Positions 33,541 to 46,389 of a stretch of DNA of 64,000 nucleotides are shown here, piece after piece. Under the pieces are notes generated by a model. The model saw only the letters and a program-made list of their open reading frames with translations. It did not search any database and was not told the DNA's origin. How positions within the stretch are numbered: the first letter of the stretch is position 1; every line of letters starts with the position of its first letter. Source of the DNA: Gnetum montanum (taxonomy: Eukaryota > Streptophyta > Gnetopsida > Gnetales > Gnetaceae); the NCBI GenBank assembly GCA_015680685.1, contig MNCI01014538.1, positions 792,141 through 856,140 of the forward strand. Reading direction: 5' to 3'. The translations under genes and the position numbers were made by a program.

Positions 33541-36090
33541 CCTACATGGCCCCCAACCAAGATTGACTTTGTGTTTATGACCCAAAAGACCCAGTGGTCA
33601 TAGACCATAGATAGTCACTTAGGTAGAGGGGTAAGAACCTAGACTTCATGGTTATCAATGAGAAATTTTATAGCTTCCTCTTTGCTAAAGTAGAGGCTAG
33701 TATCCTCATACCACTCTCTGAGTTTGATGCTAAGCATCAGTTCAAAATCATACACCAAGATGGAAAAAAATAGATCCCATCACCCTATGACAATATCCCT
33801 TTAATGGAATTCTATGCTCACATATTAATCCAACATATAAATGTCAATGAATGGAGTAAGGAGATTAGTTTAGATGGATACCATGAGAAACAAGATGAAC
33901 TTGAGGCTGAACAAGAACCAGATACCTTTATTAAGGGTCTCTTCCAATAGTTGGCTCCCTAAACAACTGTTTCCAGTTTCACATCTCCTATATCATTTGT
34001 AAGACAAGTTCCATAATCTTATTCTTCTCCTATTCATCCCATCATGTTTAGGTCAACATGCATTATTGTCACATATCAAGCTCAGCTTATGCCTCTATCT
34101 ATCTCCCTATTCTCATCAATGTTCTTTGCAACACAACCTCACTATGTGTGATCATCACTTGTGATGTTCACCACATCTCATCCCTTTTTCATCCCAATGG
34201 ATCCCTTAGTGGAACTCCAAACTACTCAAGCCTCTCATATCCCCTTTTCCTATTTTATCCCTCAAGTAAAAATGTAGACATCCTTCAGTTGTTCAACCCT
34301 CTTACTACCATGATCACCCAGCCTCCTCCATCATTGTCATTGTCCATCACACAATCGCAAGCCTCTCAACTCCCTTCGTAGCTATGTTTACAATTCCCAT
34401 AGCCCACTGGAATGCCTTAAGGCTTGGATCAAGCTTTCCAAATAATCCAAAACCTTATCAAAGAGGTATGCATGCTCAAAGCTTCTACCATTTAGATGAT
34501 TAAAATAATGAACTTCTACTAAGATGATCCCGTTAGTCCTACCATCCTTCAAATCGCTCTTCTTATGGGCATTCCTATTTTCCAATTTACCAAGTACAAT
34601 AATGAGGGTGATCCCAATGCATACCTCACTACCTTTATTTAGAGTGCCTATTATTACAAGCTTGGCCTTACACTATTATGTGCATCTTCCTTATGTCCAT
34701 CATTGAGAAAGCCTTGGATTGATGCAATGCATTATCTAGGGGGTCCATTGCCTCATTAGAGGACTTGATCTTATAATTCATCAATCATTTCAAATATAAC
34801 TTAAAACCTAATACAACCCTTGATTAACTGATGAAAATTAAGTAGGGGCCTCTTTAACCTATTTAGAAGTTTATTCAATGATCAAATGCTCTCCTTAATG
34901 AGATTCCTAAGACTATAGCCAAAACTCATCTTCTAGCCATTTTCAAAGGGGCAGTAATTGACTTTATCAAGTTCAAACTCTATTACTTAGACCTATGGTC
35001 CCTTAGCTGAGCTTTCTCTCAAACAAAGAACATAGAAGATGCCACTGAAGCCAATGGTAACCCAACCTACATAGCGTACAAGAACTATCACATGAGAAAG
35101 GATAGAGATAGAGGGAAGCAAAACCATGTAGTCCTGGCCATTATGGCCAAATAAGCAAAAACTACATAGGAACCAAAGACAAATCAATCGAAGGTCCTTG
35201 CTGTAATCCCTCAACCTTCAACATCAAGTGCCTCTACCTCTAATCAATCCAAGCCTAACTTTGAGAAAAAGGATCGGTTCAAATATACAAATTTTTCATT
35301 GAAACTATCTAAGCTTCTTGACCAGTTGCTTAAAAGTGGTCATATCTAGTATAAGCACATGACTGAGAATGCCTGTAAGAGGCATAACCGTTTGTGTGAG
35401 ATTACTAAGGATCCCACAGTAGTAACCAAGGATGATCCACCAATGCCAAAATATTTCAAACTAGATCGATTTTGCCACTATCATCAATTGCTTGGTCATG
35501 ATACTGATTTCTACTTGGCCTTAAAGGATAACTTGCAAAAGATGATAAACAATGGAGAGTTAGTGCTAGACACTTCCAATCTAGTTAGGTCCTAGAACCA
35601 ACACATGCAAGTATACAAAGATTTGTTGAATGTAAATAACAACCCTTATAAAATAATGGCATTCAACATTAGTAATAGCCCAAGACCTACCAAGGAGCCC
35701 TTTGTGATTTGGGTACCACCATGCGATGAAAGGGGTTCTTCAACTTCATCAATTTCAAAGACTTATTTTGTCATAAGGATACCATCACCTACACATTCTA
35801 AAGAACCATTTTTCATTAGAATTCCCCCTCCCACTACCACTAAGCCTATAACCTATATTAACCAATGTCCTCCCATGGTGGCCAATGTTACAACCTCCTC
35901 ATAGCCCAATAATAGGAAATCACCAACTAAGCAATGCAAGAAGCTTACCCCTAAGCCTAAGGCCAAAGATAACAAGAAAACGAAGGTATGAAAGGAAGTG
36001 AATCCATCGAAGGCCACACCTATTTCATCTATTCCCATGAGCTCCAATGCTCAAACGCCTTTAACTAGTCAACCTAGGAAAGACTGTAAA
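33541..36090 (+). pseudogene. gag: Element E: gag, heavily frameshifted
   Basis: The frame opens at ATG 33541 (MAPNQD, then VYDPKDPVVIDH and NEKFYSFLFAKVEASILIP). A capsid block follows around 34380-34850. The nucleocapsid (35359-35595) has KLDRFCHYHQLLGHDTDFYL, which matches the Tat-type knuckle F-C-x-Y-H-x-x-x-G-H-x-T-x-x-C with the last Cys changed to Tyr, then LKDNLQKMINNGEL. After it comes a Pro/Lys-rich tail with two open frames (35605-35904 and around 35990). At least half a dozen stops or frameshifts are visible. Confidence 0.7.
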
Positions 36091-36399
36091 TAACAAGAGA
36101 AGGGAAAGGGAGTCAAAACACAAATACTAAAGCATGAGGTTTGAATCCTAAGTAGAATGAAGGAAGTTAAAGGCAATAAAAATGAAAAATAACAAATAAT
36201 GACAAGAACCTCCTCAATGCCATGGAGCAGGTGAAACTTTTTTTGAAGCAAAAAAATATCTCATTAAGCTTGTATGACCTAGTAATTACCTCCTCCACTC
36301 ACCGTGAAGCCTTAGCAAGGATTTTGACTTCAATATCTGATAGTGAGGACATTCCTACAAATGAATAATCTATTCATGTAGTAATGGTTTCACCTTCGC

Positions 36400-37115
36400 C
36401 TATGGAAGAAAGAAAGTCCATTACCCTTGTGTTTCATGATGGCGAGGTAAAGACCAATGCACTGAATGGTAGATAATGAGGGTCCCTCTCTTTGTAACTA
36501 TAAGAATTAGGCTATATAAAATACATAGGGCACATGTTGATGAAGGAGTAGCAATCAATGTTATACCTTTTACCATTGTTAAGCATCTAGGTTGGTACAA
36601 TAGATGCAAAGAACTCATACTTCTACTCTCAAATCTTTTAATGGATCATGGGTAGTAGCAAAGGGCTCTATCTCTTTAGACTTCATAGTAGGATAAAAAT
36701 TCCCCATGTCTACCAACTTCTTAGTGATGGAAGAGACACTAGGATTCAATCTAATCTTGGATAGGCCTTGGTTACCTTAATTACCAACCATTTCCTCCCC
36801 CATCCACCATGAAATTCACCTACCTTACGAGGGAGGTGAAATTATCATACATGTCAGTAGTGTGATCCCTTGATCAATCAATAACGTTGATATGAAATAA
36901 GAGTCTGAAGTCGAGTTTCAAGAAGAAACTCCTACTATTAAGAGCAAAGTTGAGAGGCCCAACAGAGTAGACCAAGACAAGACCAAAAATAACCAAGTCA
37001 TGAACAAAACATGGAAAGAGCTCCCATTTAACATTCTTAGTGAGGAAAATGGGGAGTACATGATTGTGCAACAGAGGTTGTATACTTTTCCTAATCTTTT
37101 AAAGATTAGGAAATA
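36400..37115 (+). pseudogene. pol: Element E: aspartic protease
   Basis: At 36527-36600 the plus strand reads HVDEGVAINVIPFTIVKHLG. Tat elements have V-L-V-D-x-G-x-x-L-N-V-x-P at this place, so the catalytic D-[ST/N]-G is D-E-G here. Further on, ETLGFNLILDRPWLP corresponds to the I-L-G-R-P-W-[IL] block that closes the Tat protease. The reading frame is lost several times. Coding fades at about 37115 (NLLKIRK, stop), and RT does not follow. Confidence 0.65.
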
Positions 37116-37851
37116 GTTGCATGAATAAATTTATTGTCAACTCACTTTGCCTATGTTAATGCAGTGTAGCATTTTCTTTCTTATTTCATAGCCTAGTTTC
37201 AACTTTTTTAGTTATTTTGTTTCACTATGCTCACCTTGTTTTGGCCTTATTGTAACTACTTAGCCTTTCTTTTACACATTTACATGAGATTTATAGTTTG
37301 TTCTCATTTGTCAATTTTCTTTTATGATTTCCTTCAAAAAATCATAAAAATACCATAAAAACACAAAACTTAAAAATCCATAAAAATTTTAAACCACAAA
37401 ACTCATAAAAAATTAACCATGGATTGCCAAGGCCTTAAACTAGCAATGTAATTGTAGCCTTTTTACTATATTTTATACTTTCAATGCTTGATTATCTTAT
37501 GTTTACATTTTACAACAAATTTTGCTTAATGGCATTATAGATTAAACACATAGCCTTCTTTATACACATAAAACGTAAAATACATAAAAAGTAAAGGGGC
37601 CTAAATAATATGCAAATTTAAAATACTATAGCCAAAGTTTCCATGTCCAGCAGCCATAGTCAGAAAATGTAACAAAGAAGTAACAATGATAACAAGAATA
37701 AATAAAAGTATAACAATAATAGTTACACTATGCAATAATAAAATGAACAATAATAAAATGTCTCATAGTCCCCAACGACTATGAATAGCCAAAAATAAAT
37801 AATACTAGAACCATCAGTAAAATGATCATAAATGTAACAAAACTAGTATGC
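37116..37851. other. AT-rich spacer between E protease and the antisense gene
   Basis: Very AT-rich; 37320-37430 has runs of cataaaaa-type repeats. No coding was recognised. It is the region downstream of the stop codon of the minus-strand gene. Confidence 0.45.
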
Positions 37852-40800
37852 TTAAGGAAAAACTAGAGGAGGAGGAACATCACTATCAACATGACCACTA
37901 GTGTTGTTTCCATCACCTAGAGCTTGCCCACAACAAAAACATAAAATAAAAAATTAATTAGTAACTATTATAGTGAAAACATAATCAAAAAATAAAACAA
38001 GAACAAAAATGCAAACGAAACTAAAAATAGGTAAACATGAAGTATAGCATAAAAGAAAATTATTAAGATAAAAAATCTAAGACAAACCTCTAGAGATTCT
38101 ACGATGAGGTCTCCTAAGGAAAAGCTTGGGAGAGTAGTCTCCAACCTATGAAGAATTTACTCTTCACTCATATTGGCCCAGTCTATTTCTCCAAGATCTA
38201 CACCTATTAAGATGTTCTTCCTCTTAACATATATCCACCCAGGAGGTTCTCAAGCAAGTGAGGTAGTAGTAGCCACTCTAGAAGTAGTAGTGGTCCATAG
38301 AGTAGGGGAATCAGACACTACCAAAGAGTCTTTGAACAACTTGAAAATATCTTCTTCATTTATTTCCTACACAAACATTTCAAGCTTTTGACTCTTCATA
38401 GCCTCTTCATGTAGCTACTTGAGATAGCTTTCTTTCTCTACCCTATATTGTCACTTGTGATCCTTTTGTTTCTTACCCCACTCAAGAATCCAAGCATAGT
38501 AATCCCTCCATTCTCTAATCTTACACACCAATAACTCCATTTGCATGTCCTCTTCATGTTGCTCCTAGGTAGAGCAACCTTGCCATGAATGACACTTGAG
38601 TAGCATGACTACTCAATTTCCTTAGTGCACAAGGAGTCTCTATTGGCTACATGGGCCTCTAAAAACTCATTGCAATCTCTAAGGTCCTTGATTGTAGCTT
38701 CTTATCACTTGTTTTCTCTCTCAATGTTTACTACCCTCTCCCATAGGAATTCATTGGAGTGTTGGCACTTCCAAGAAGGCCTAGTACATTAGAGAGCACA
38801 CTCAGTGGCCCTTTCATACAACCTTCGTGGAGCATTTTCCACATTAAGTGGAAGTGTAGGCAACTCATCAAGTTCAATGTCATGCTCAGGATTCCATCTA
38901 ACCTTGGACACTACACTAACCATGATAAAAACAAAAATATATAAATATACACATAAAAATAAAAAGAAATAGAAAATAACAAAGAATGGTTTAAATCACT
39001 AGAATCATGTAGGCATAAAACATAGAAATACATAAACATATAAAATGAAACATAAAAATGAATACATGGTAAAAAAAAATTAAAGCAAAATATCATAACT
39101 ATTCTTACCAACATTGGGAGAGATTTATTGCAACCAAGTAACCATATCTTCTACCATGCCTTGCATGAACTTAGTCTTTTTTAGAAGCTCAGCCCAAGTT
39201 TTCAAATGAAACATAGAGGTGGATGCCTCTAAAAGAGGCTTAAGCACTACAACAAGTATAAACATCAATATAATTAAAAAATTTGATATAAAACTATAAA
39301 AATAAAATGCATGAACCAAAATAAATAAGTGCCTAGAAGACCATGTGATATGTCAATAGGAGGTTTGTCATCAAATGGCAAATCTTCAAACACAACATCT
39401 AGGGCATGTAATGCTTCATTAGATACCATCTCATCTTCCTTCTTCTATCTTAATGCTTCCTCTTCTTGGCATCTTTGCTTTTCCTTTACTACTGCTTGGG
39501 ATGCTAATTCTTATTCCTTCCTTGCAGATTTGCAAAGACAAAGCGTAAGACAAGTTAACAAATTTTATGTAAATAAATATCATAAATATATAACAACATA
39601 GGAAGTATACAAAATGACATAAAAAACAAAAAAAATTCATATAAAACATATCTAAAATAGTATGTTGTGCCTTGCCAACAACACGAATTGTTTTCTCAAC
39701 TTGTGGCCTTTTCAACTTTTCCTTAGATGCACCATCATCTTCCAAACATACCTCTTTAGCTCTGTTGGCACTTCCACGTGTAATATGAGGCTCATTCCCC
39801 ATGTTGTCAAGGAAAGATCAACATTCACCACTAAATTTTTTTGTGGTAACTAACAGCGATTCTTCAACATCTTCAACTAGTGGATCTTGGACTTGCTTAA
39901 CAAAAACAATATGTTTGATCCAAGGCTTGGAAAATTTGGAGGAATCATAACTCATCCACTCTCCATCCTTTTTGAACACCATGAATTTCGATAACCTTCT
40001 AAGAAATGTGGCAAAAAATGCAAAGTGCATATGGCATATCGTATCAAGGTTATTATGGAAGTTTTAAATCTCATCTAGTAGCACAGAAACTAAGAACACA
40101 ACCCAATTGAACTTAGTGTCCTTAGTGATGATCTTCTTCATGGTTCAAGCCTACTAAATACCAATGATTTTCTTCTATGATAGCAACAAAGGAAATGATC
40201 TAGAGTAGAATAAAGGGTACATCTCATTGGCCTCTATGACCTTGCATTGATCAAAGGTCAATCCTCTACTAACATGAGAATTAAGCCACTCCTCAACCTC
40301 CTCTCTATGGCTCACCTCTTTCTCTACTCTTATGGAAACCTTGATGCCATTACAAGGTACACTAAAGAGGCTGCTAAATGTGGATTTATTGACACTCAGG
40401 GTAACAAGCACACCATGAGCATGAGAGATGAAATTTTTAACTTCTTTTTCAAAGGAATCAATTACATTCACCATCTCTACAGTAAGAATTAATAGGCTAG
40501 GAAGCATGAATAAATAAAAAAACCTACATCAACAATACTTGAATCTCCCTAGGTGTCTTGCTTGCCAACCACTCCTATGTTGAGCCTACTTCACCCCACT
40601 TGAGATTAATCTTCTCCTCCTCATATCCCAAGGTGTCATAACAATAGTAGATCTAGGTGTAGGACCTACAATCCAACACAAGCAACCCATTATCCTTTGG
40701 TATAAGTAGATCATACAAAGCTAAAAATGATAATAAACATAATAAGTTAAAATTATATTTATAACCAAAAATTTGAAACCAATTAACTAATTAAGGTCAA

Positions 40801-42107
40801 AGTAACTATAGATAAGAAAACTAGAAAATGTTGACATTACATGAACAAAAATTACAAGAAAAATTTACTTACTTGGCTTGGGCAACACAGGGGCCTTGAA
40901 AATCATAGGTGTATATATGCCTAGTTCTACAAGACCCCACCAAGTATGAGTAGTTCTAGTGGCCAAACTCTTATGGTAGACTTGAGAAAACCATATCATC
41001 CTTTAGCTCTTGCAACACTACAAGTCTCACAGTAGGTCTTGTGCAAAAACTTCCAAGGCTATGTATGCCATGGATAGGATTTGGTCACTTTTGATCAATC
41101 CTCCATCATGTATCCTATACATGTAACATGTGAATATAAAAACCATTAAAGCCAATAGCCTAAATAAAATGAGAAGAAACTAAAAACTTAGAATGAAACT
41201 TTCACTTGCAAAAGGTAGAAGGTGTCAAGAGGATTCTGAAATAAACTATTGATCTAATGGCCTACTATTAAGGTGTTGACATTCTACTAAATGAACTTAG
41301 GCATATCCCAAATCTAGGATAACTTGCGTGTTCCTGGTGTTTATGGATCATCACGTTGGTCACCTTCTACTTGAGTGCTATGATCATCCACCATGAACTT
41401 GGCAATATGACTAGTAGATCTTGATTGAAGTTTTTTTGCTATAACAGCTATAGTGTCAGTAGCCAAGTGTGACCACATAATCACACTAAAGTTATCAAGG
41501 AAATATGCTAAGAACTCCTTGGCCCTAGGGTTAAACCATAAAGAGTCATGATCAAGAACCATGTTGGGAGAAAACACTATGCACTCAACTACCAAAAAAT
41601 CATAAAAAGTTAATGAGAACTTCAAAAATAGTGATTCCACCTCTAGTGCAATCTTTAAACCTTGTAAAATAGCCCCATGAACTCCAAAATTGCAAATCAT
41701 GCACCATAATTTTATTTAAAAAATCACAAAATTTAGCTATTTTTTGGTAAAATTAGACCACAAACACATAGAGTGGGCTTCAAAAAATTGGAATTTTTGT
41801 AGAAAAGAGCACTAAAGCCAAAATTACAATCCATATGTGACCATCCAACCTAAAGCCAACATTTGATATAAGCAAAACCAAAAATTTTCACATAAGCAAG
41901 CCTAAACTATAGAAAACACTCTAACATTTAATTGAAAATTAGTTAAAAATAGTGAAATAGTGGGTACTTGGCCATCATGATTGAAGGGCCCTTGCTAATA
42001 GAAGGGTTGGGAAGCTAGAAGATGACCTTTCTAGCTTTGTCTCCTTCCTCCAATGTGGGGTTTTTACTAGATGATCCCATTCTCCTTGACATCTTCACTT
42101 CTTCCAT
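37852..42107 (-). pseudogene. Antisense multi-exon gene of unknown function inside element E
   Basis: Minus-strand coding segments alternate with AT-rich pieces bounded by GT...AG. First exon: ATG 42107 (MEEVKMSRRMGSSSKNPTLE), with one in-frame stop. A large exon near 41700-41340 has VECIVFSPNMVLDHDSLW and then FLDNFSVIMWSH, faintly like the F-D-x-N-G-x-L and W-S-S motifs of FCP1/HAD phosphatases, but with the catalytic Asp missing. Next come pieces at about 40980-40870 and 40720-40545, then after a short intron (gtaggttt...ctgtag, 40541-40491) an open exon 40490-40175 (VEEWLNSHVSRGLTFDQCKV). Further pieces lie at about 40030-39660, 39530-39330, 39250-39120 and 38920-38100 (coiled-coil-like), ending with GDGNNTSGHVDSDVPPPLV and stop at 37852. 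Several stops show decay. The product is not recognised. Element F sits 234 bases upstream of its ATG. Confidence 0.5.
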
Positions 42108-42340
42108 AATTGTAATACCTTTGATGTGGGAGAATAGTGAAATACACTCTCAACTACTAAACCTCAAAGCCTAGATCTACCAAGCCCTACTATTAATGCT
42201 CTACCTTTGCCAAAAAAACCAAGCTTAAGAAGGTTGCATGTACAAAAGCATTAATGCTTAAACTTCCATTATACTTATGCGTTGAAATTAGAAGACATTG
42301 CCCTTGAAATGCCCACCTCACCTCTAGTGAACTTGATGTT
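42108..42340. other. Upstream flank of the antisense gene
   Basis: 233 bases between the antisense ATG and element F. On minus it would hold the 5' UTR/promoter. The last five bases (ATGTT, 42336-42340) are the left target duplication of F. Confidence 0.4.
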
Positions 42341-43225
42341 TGATGAGTCATTGTTGGTTGATTGCATTGATGAGGCCTTGTCAACACATCTTATTCTACT
42401 ACAATGAGGCCCCATAAAAGTAGTGTCTATCTATTGCTTATAAATACACACCTACTAGCCACATTTTTGGCAATCCAGATTTTAGTAATAGCAAAGCTCT
42501 TGCATTTTTTCCATTTGAAAGTTAGAATTTTTCCCTGAGTTCTCATAGCAGGAGTCATTGAGTATACAGATCTTTATTTGAGCATTGTTATACCTGAGCA
42601 TGATAGTGTGTGCAGCAATAAAATGAGCTTTCTGATAAACCTTGCAGCACTTTGGATAGATTAGTTATTTTATTCATGCACTTATTGTTTTCAACTATTT
42701 ATTAAATGCTTTTAATTTGTTATTAAATATTTTTCATTTGTTACATTAATGAGGCAATTGAGTAAGATAGAGTGCACACATAAGTACTATGGCTTCAAGC
42801 ATAACACATATTCGCTTGGTAATCCCAATAGTGTTATTGCTTGGTATGCTCAGTAGTGTAAAGCTTGATCGCCCAGTAGTGGGTACATGGGTTCAGGACA
42901 TGTACGAAAAGTGGGAATGGATACTTATGTTAGGATTAGTTAAATGATTAGTTAATTAATTAATCAAATCCCTTTTTATCTACAATTCAAGAACCCAACT
43001 ATAAAACATAAAAAATGACAAAAATCAAATGCCTCAGTTACACTTAACCATACCAACAAATGTCACAAGTGTAATTGGGAAGAAAACAATTGACCTTAAG
43101 GCTAGAGTCACTTCCTAAAGGGCTAGTGCACTAGAAATGATGAAGTCCATGGAATTCGACCAGATTACATGTGAATGCTTTGTGATTTGTATGGTTGGGT
43201 GTAGAGGGTACCTCACCACTCATCA
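42341..43225 (+). repeat. 5' LTR of element F
   Basis: An 885-base LTR that starts TGATGAGTCATTG and ends CCACTCATCA next to the PBS. TATAAATA is at 42439-42446 and a poly(A)-type AATAAA at 42617-42622. In place of the ATATCG palindromes of A, D, G and J, its region before the TATA box carries ttgatgaggccttgtcaaca-type short repeats. It pairs with 54652-55583. Confidence 0.92.
42439..42446 (+). promoter_or_regulatory. TATA box of element F 5' LTR
   Basis: TATAAATA about 100 bases into the LTR. In the 3' LTR the matching site is degraded (TATCAATA, 54782). Confidence 0.55.
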
Positions 43226-43244
43226 TTGGCATCATTTCCAGGGA
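43226..43244 (+). other. Primer binding site of element F
   Basis: TTGGCATCATTTCCAGGGA directly follows the LTR. It is a mutated tRNA-Asp-type site; compare TTGGCACCGTTGTTGGGGA in A. Confidence 0.7.
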
Positions 43245-43389
43245 CTTTGTTTGTGGAACATGTGCTATTGAGGTTTAAGTGAATATAATTAATTTTGTTG
43301 TACGAACCTAAGGTCAATATGATTCCCACTATACATAGAAATTATAAAGCACACTGACATAAAAAGGTATTCTTCTTGTTGCAAGCTTG

Positions 43390-45180
43390 AAGATACCAAA
43401 CCATAAGTCCCACAAGAATGCAAGATGGTATACACTCATCTAGATGAGTTTGTGCCAAACTTCACCTTCATCCTACATCAAGATGAATAGATGCAATGGT
43501 GTGATATGGAGGGTAATGTCATATTGTCCTCCAATCGATCTTTGCCTAGGATGCTATTTAAAAACTTTAAGAAGTTGGGCATAGTAGATCTTCATGAAGA
43601 ATAAATTATGGATGGATATGACACTTGGAAGTACTATCCCATTGAAACACAATGTAAGAGAGATAAACATCAGGAGGAACTCCATGAAGCTACAAAGATG
43701 AAACATTACACTAACCCCTTGTTCCTACTAGATCAAGAAGATAATGAGGATCCTTCCTTGGAAGGTTCTCAACATGAAGATTCTTCACCCCTTGCTACTA
43801 ATGGTGAGGGTGTGAACCTGACCTTATGATTGACTATTTATAAACTAGGGTCAGGAAAGAGTGATAGCCAAGGTAGGGACATAGGTAAACATCGCAATAA
43901 GAAGGGATCTAAGGATGGTGATCATAATAAGCATAAGAGTGGCGAAAAACATCATGGTGGAAGTGAAGGTCCACCTTCCTCTTCATCTAATTCTAAACAT
44001 TCCCCTTCATTTGATAGTTCTCATGGAAGCCACCATTGAAACAACTACAATGAAGGTGATCGATGAAATAATAATGACTGTGAAGGCCACCAAAATCGAA
44101 GGGTGGCTAAAACCATCATCCACATAATCAACATAGCGATGATGATGAACCTTTATTGGTGACTCAAAGTATGCTCAAAATTGTGGAGGTAGTAAAAATC
44201 CCAACCAAGCATATGAAGGATAGTCAAATCAAGGGCCTAGACATGAATAATATTCTAGGATTTGAAGGCGATATAATTCTGATCCACAGACAAATCTACA
44301 AGCTTTTTAAGATGACTGTGCCTTATAGAACATAAAGAATGAGTGGAAAAAACTCAAGCTTTTCACAAGGACACTTATTAAGGAAGCTGAAAGCTGGTAC
44401 TAATCCTTGGAACCAAAATCTATCTGAAGATGGAGTACCATATTAGAGCTATTTAATGAAAACTACTAGATGTACTCTAGAGTGTCTGATTTGAGAAGGA
44501 AAATCCAAAGCTAGAAATACAGAGCACACAAACCCTTGGATGCTACCATTGGTTGATACTATTTACTCCTACATCGATGCCCTAGCCATGGTTACTCTCA
44601 GAGGGAACAACTTCACCACATCATAGATGGGCTCAGAGCAAGAAAAAAACCCTTAGGATGTATGCCCAAGGAAGATTGTCTAAAATGAGAGCTCATCAAA
44701 TCCAAAGGTTAATTGAGCAAGTTGCAAAAGAAGAAGGTGAGCTATGAAAAAGGGAAAGTGCTGAAGAGTATAGTAGGGACCCATCCATCAAAAAACAAGA
44801 GGTCTAATTTTGTGATGAGGAGGAGTCACCACTTAATGAAGTGATGAATAGAAAGGCCTTGCCCATCCAAAAATCTATTTATGATATTTTAACCAAGGTT
44901 GACAAGTTATGGGACTTTTTGGATGCAAATCGTGTTGAAGATTGCTGAAGAATCTAAAGAGCAAAATAGTGATTATAATCGTAGGAGGTGAAAAGAAGCT
45001 AAATGTGCCTACCAAAAAGGTAAGGGAAAAGCTGCTATAGTAGAGAAAGTTGTGGAGTCTAACTCTAATAATGAAATTGAATGTGGCATATGCCAATACG
45101 AACATCCAAAAGGATGTTGCCCTATGATGTCACACTTACAAGAGTCTGGAGTGTACACATTGAATCCTTGCCTAGTACGA
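43390..45180 (+). pseudogene. gag: Element F: gag, frameshifted
   Basis: The N-terminal block THLDEFVPNFTFILHQDE (about 43437) and NVILSSNRSLPRMLF (about 43515) match A and D, but the initiating ATG region is broken. Open pieces follow at 43608-43829 (acidic, KYYPIETQCKRDKH) and 43830-44039 (Lys/His/Ser-rich). The capsid phrase LDMNNILGFEGD lies near 44240. The C-terminal zinc knuckle near 45085 reads C-G-I-C-Q-Y-E-H-P-K-G-C. Stops are frequent. Confidence 0.8.
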
Positions 45181-45719
45181 AGGCAAGCTCCAAGATGATT
45201 ACCTTACCCTCAAGGTAATCTAAGATAGTGTCACCAGTAACAAGAATCTTACTAGCCAAGTGAAATTTTTCCACAACCTTATGAAAAATACCAATAGTGG
45301 TACCAACCATAATCATGGGGAATGCCATTGCCAAGGAAATAGTACCCTTACAAGAAACTAGATTCATACGGGTACTATGTTTAGTAGCCCATCTCCCCTA
45401 GAAGTTCTACAAGCCATGCATCATTCTAGCATCACTATTACCCTCCAAAGTATGACCAAGCACATTCATCATCTACTTGAGGGAGAAACCCATATTCATA
45501 TCCATATCATCTTCCACATCCCTCTACACTTACACCTCCACCTTCAACCCAATTACCTCCTACTCTGTCTATGCAGGGTGAGATTCCTCCACAACCACAA
45601 CAATGAAATGCTAGAAGGGTTGTACACTCACAACTAGTTTTTTAACCAAGTGGTCTAGATAATCAATCAAGGAAATGACCTTTCTTTTGGCCTAGTAGTC
45701 CTCTCCAGCCCTCACAACC

Positions 45720-46190
45720 TACTCCAACTAATTACCTTGTATGTTTACCACCCTCATCCTTTGCATAAAATACCTTTAAGTACCCTTCAAATCAAGTGCC
45801 ACCTAGGATTTGCATTATAATGTCAACCCATGCTATTTCTGATTGGATCAAGGCTAGCAATCTTCCTACAAAACGATCTAACCTAGGAAGTCCACTCATT
45901 TATTTGCAGATTGTTAGACAAGAGCCATGCAAAGCACTCCTTAACTCTGGTTCTAGAGTTAACCTCATCTTTCGTGACATGTATAAGGCTTGAAACCTAC
46001 CACCTCTTAAGAAGAGCAACATCCCTCTAGAATTAGTAGATCAGTCAATTACTATCCCTTTGGGGTTAGTAGAGGATATTGTGACCATAGTTTGTGGGTG
46101 GTCCTATCTTGTTAATTTTCTAGTAATCAAGGTGGAAAACTACAAAAAGTCACTTCTCCATCATTATGGAAAGGCCTTGGTTAAGCATGG
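45720..46190 (+). pseudogene. pol: Element F: aspartic protease, catalytic Asp replaced
   Basis: The open frame 45796-45993 has LGSPLIYLQIVRQEPCKALL and then NSGSRVNLIFRDMY. A has ALLDSGSGVNFIS, so the active-site Asp is Asn here (a G-to-A type change in the codon). Downstream, VPLGLVEDIVTI-like coding runs to about 46140. It cannot be catalytically active as read. Confidence 0.8.
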
Positions 46191-46389
46191 TCAATGTGAA
46201 AATGGGTATAAGGGACCTATCTTTAGAAATATCTAAGGAAAATGAACTAGGCAAAATTAAGAAGAAGCATATTCCATGCATCGTGTACAGTGATAATGGA
46301 TGCAATTGCGTGCAAAAGATTTTGTCCATCAAGAGCACATATATTAAGGCATGAAATTAATGTGCACATGAAATTAACATTCAAAGGTG

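Noticed and set aside
34058-34381. 107-residue Ser/Leu-rich ORF as an independent gene
   Set aside because: It lies inside the gag of element E in another frame and has low-complexity composition.
38911-39114. Hydrophobic 67-residue minus ORF resembling a membrane protein
   Set aside because: The Phe/Tyr-rich composition comes from an AT-rich intron-like stretch between exons of the antisense gene.
41341-41700. Firm assignment of the antisense gene to FCP1/HAD phosphatases
   Set aside because: Only two weak motif resemblances; the DxDx motif is absent.
45122-45367. 81-residue minus ORF
   Set aside because: It is antisense to the gag-PR region of element F, which is coding-like on plus.
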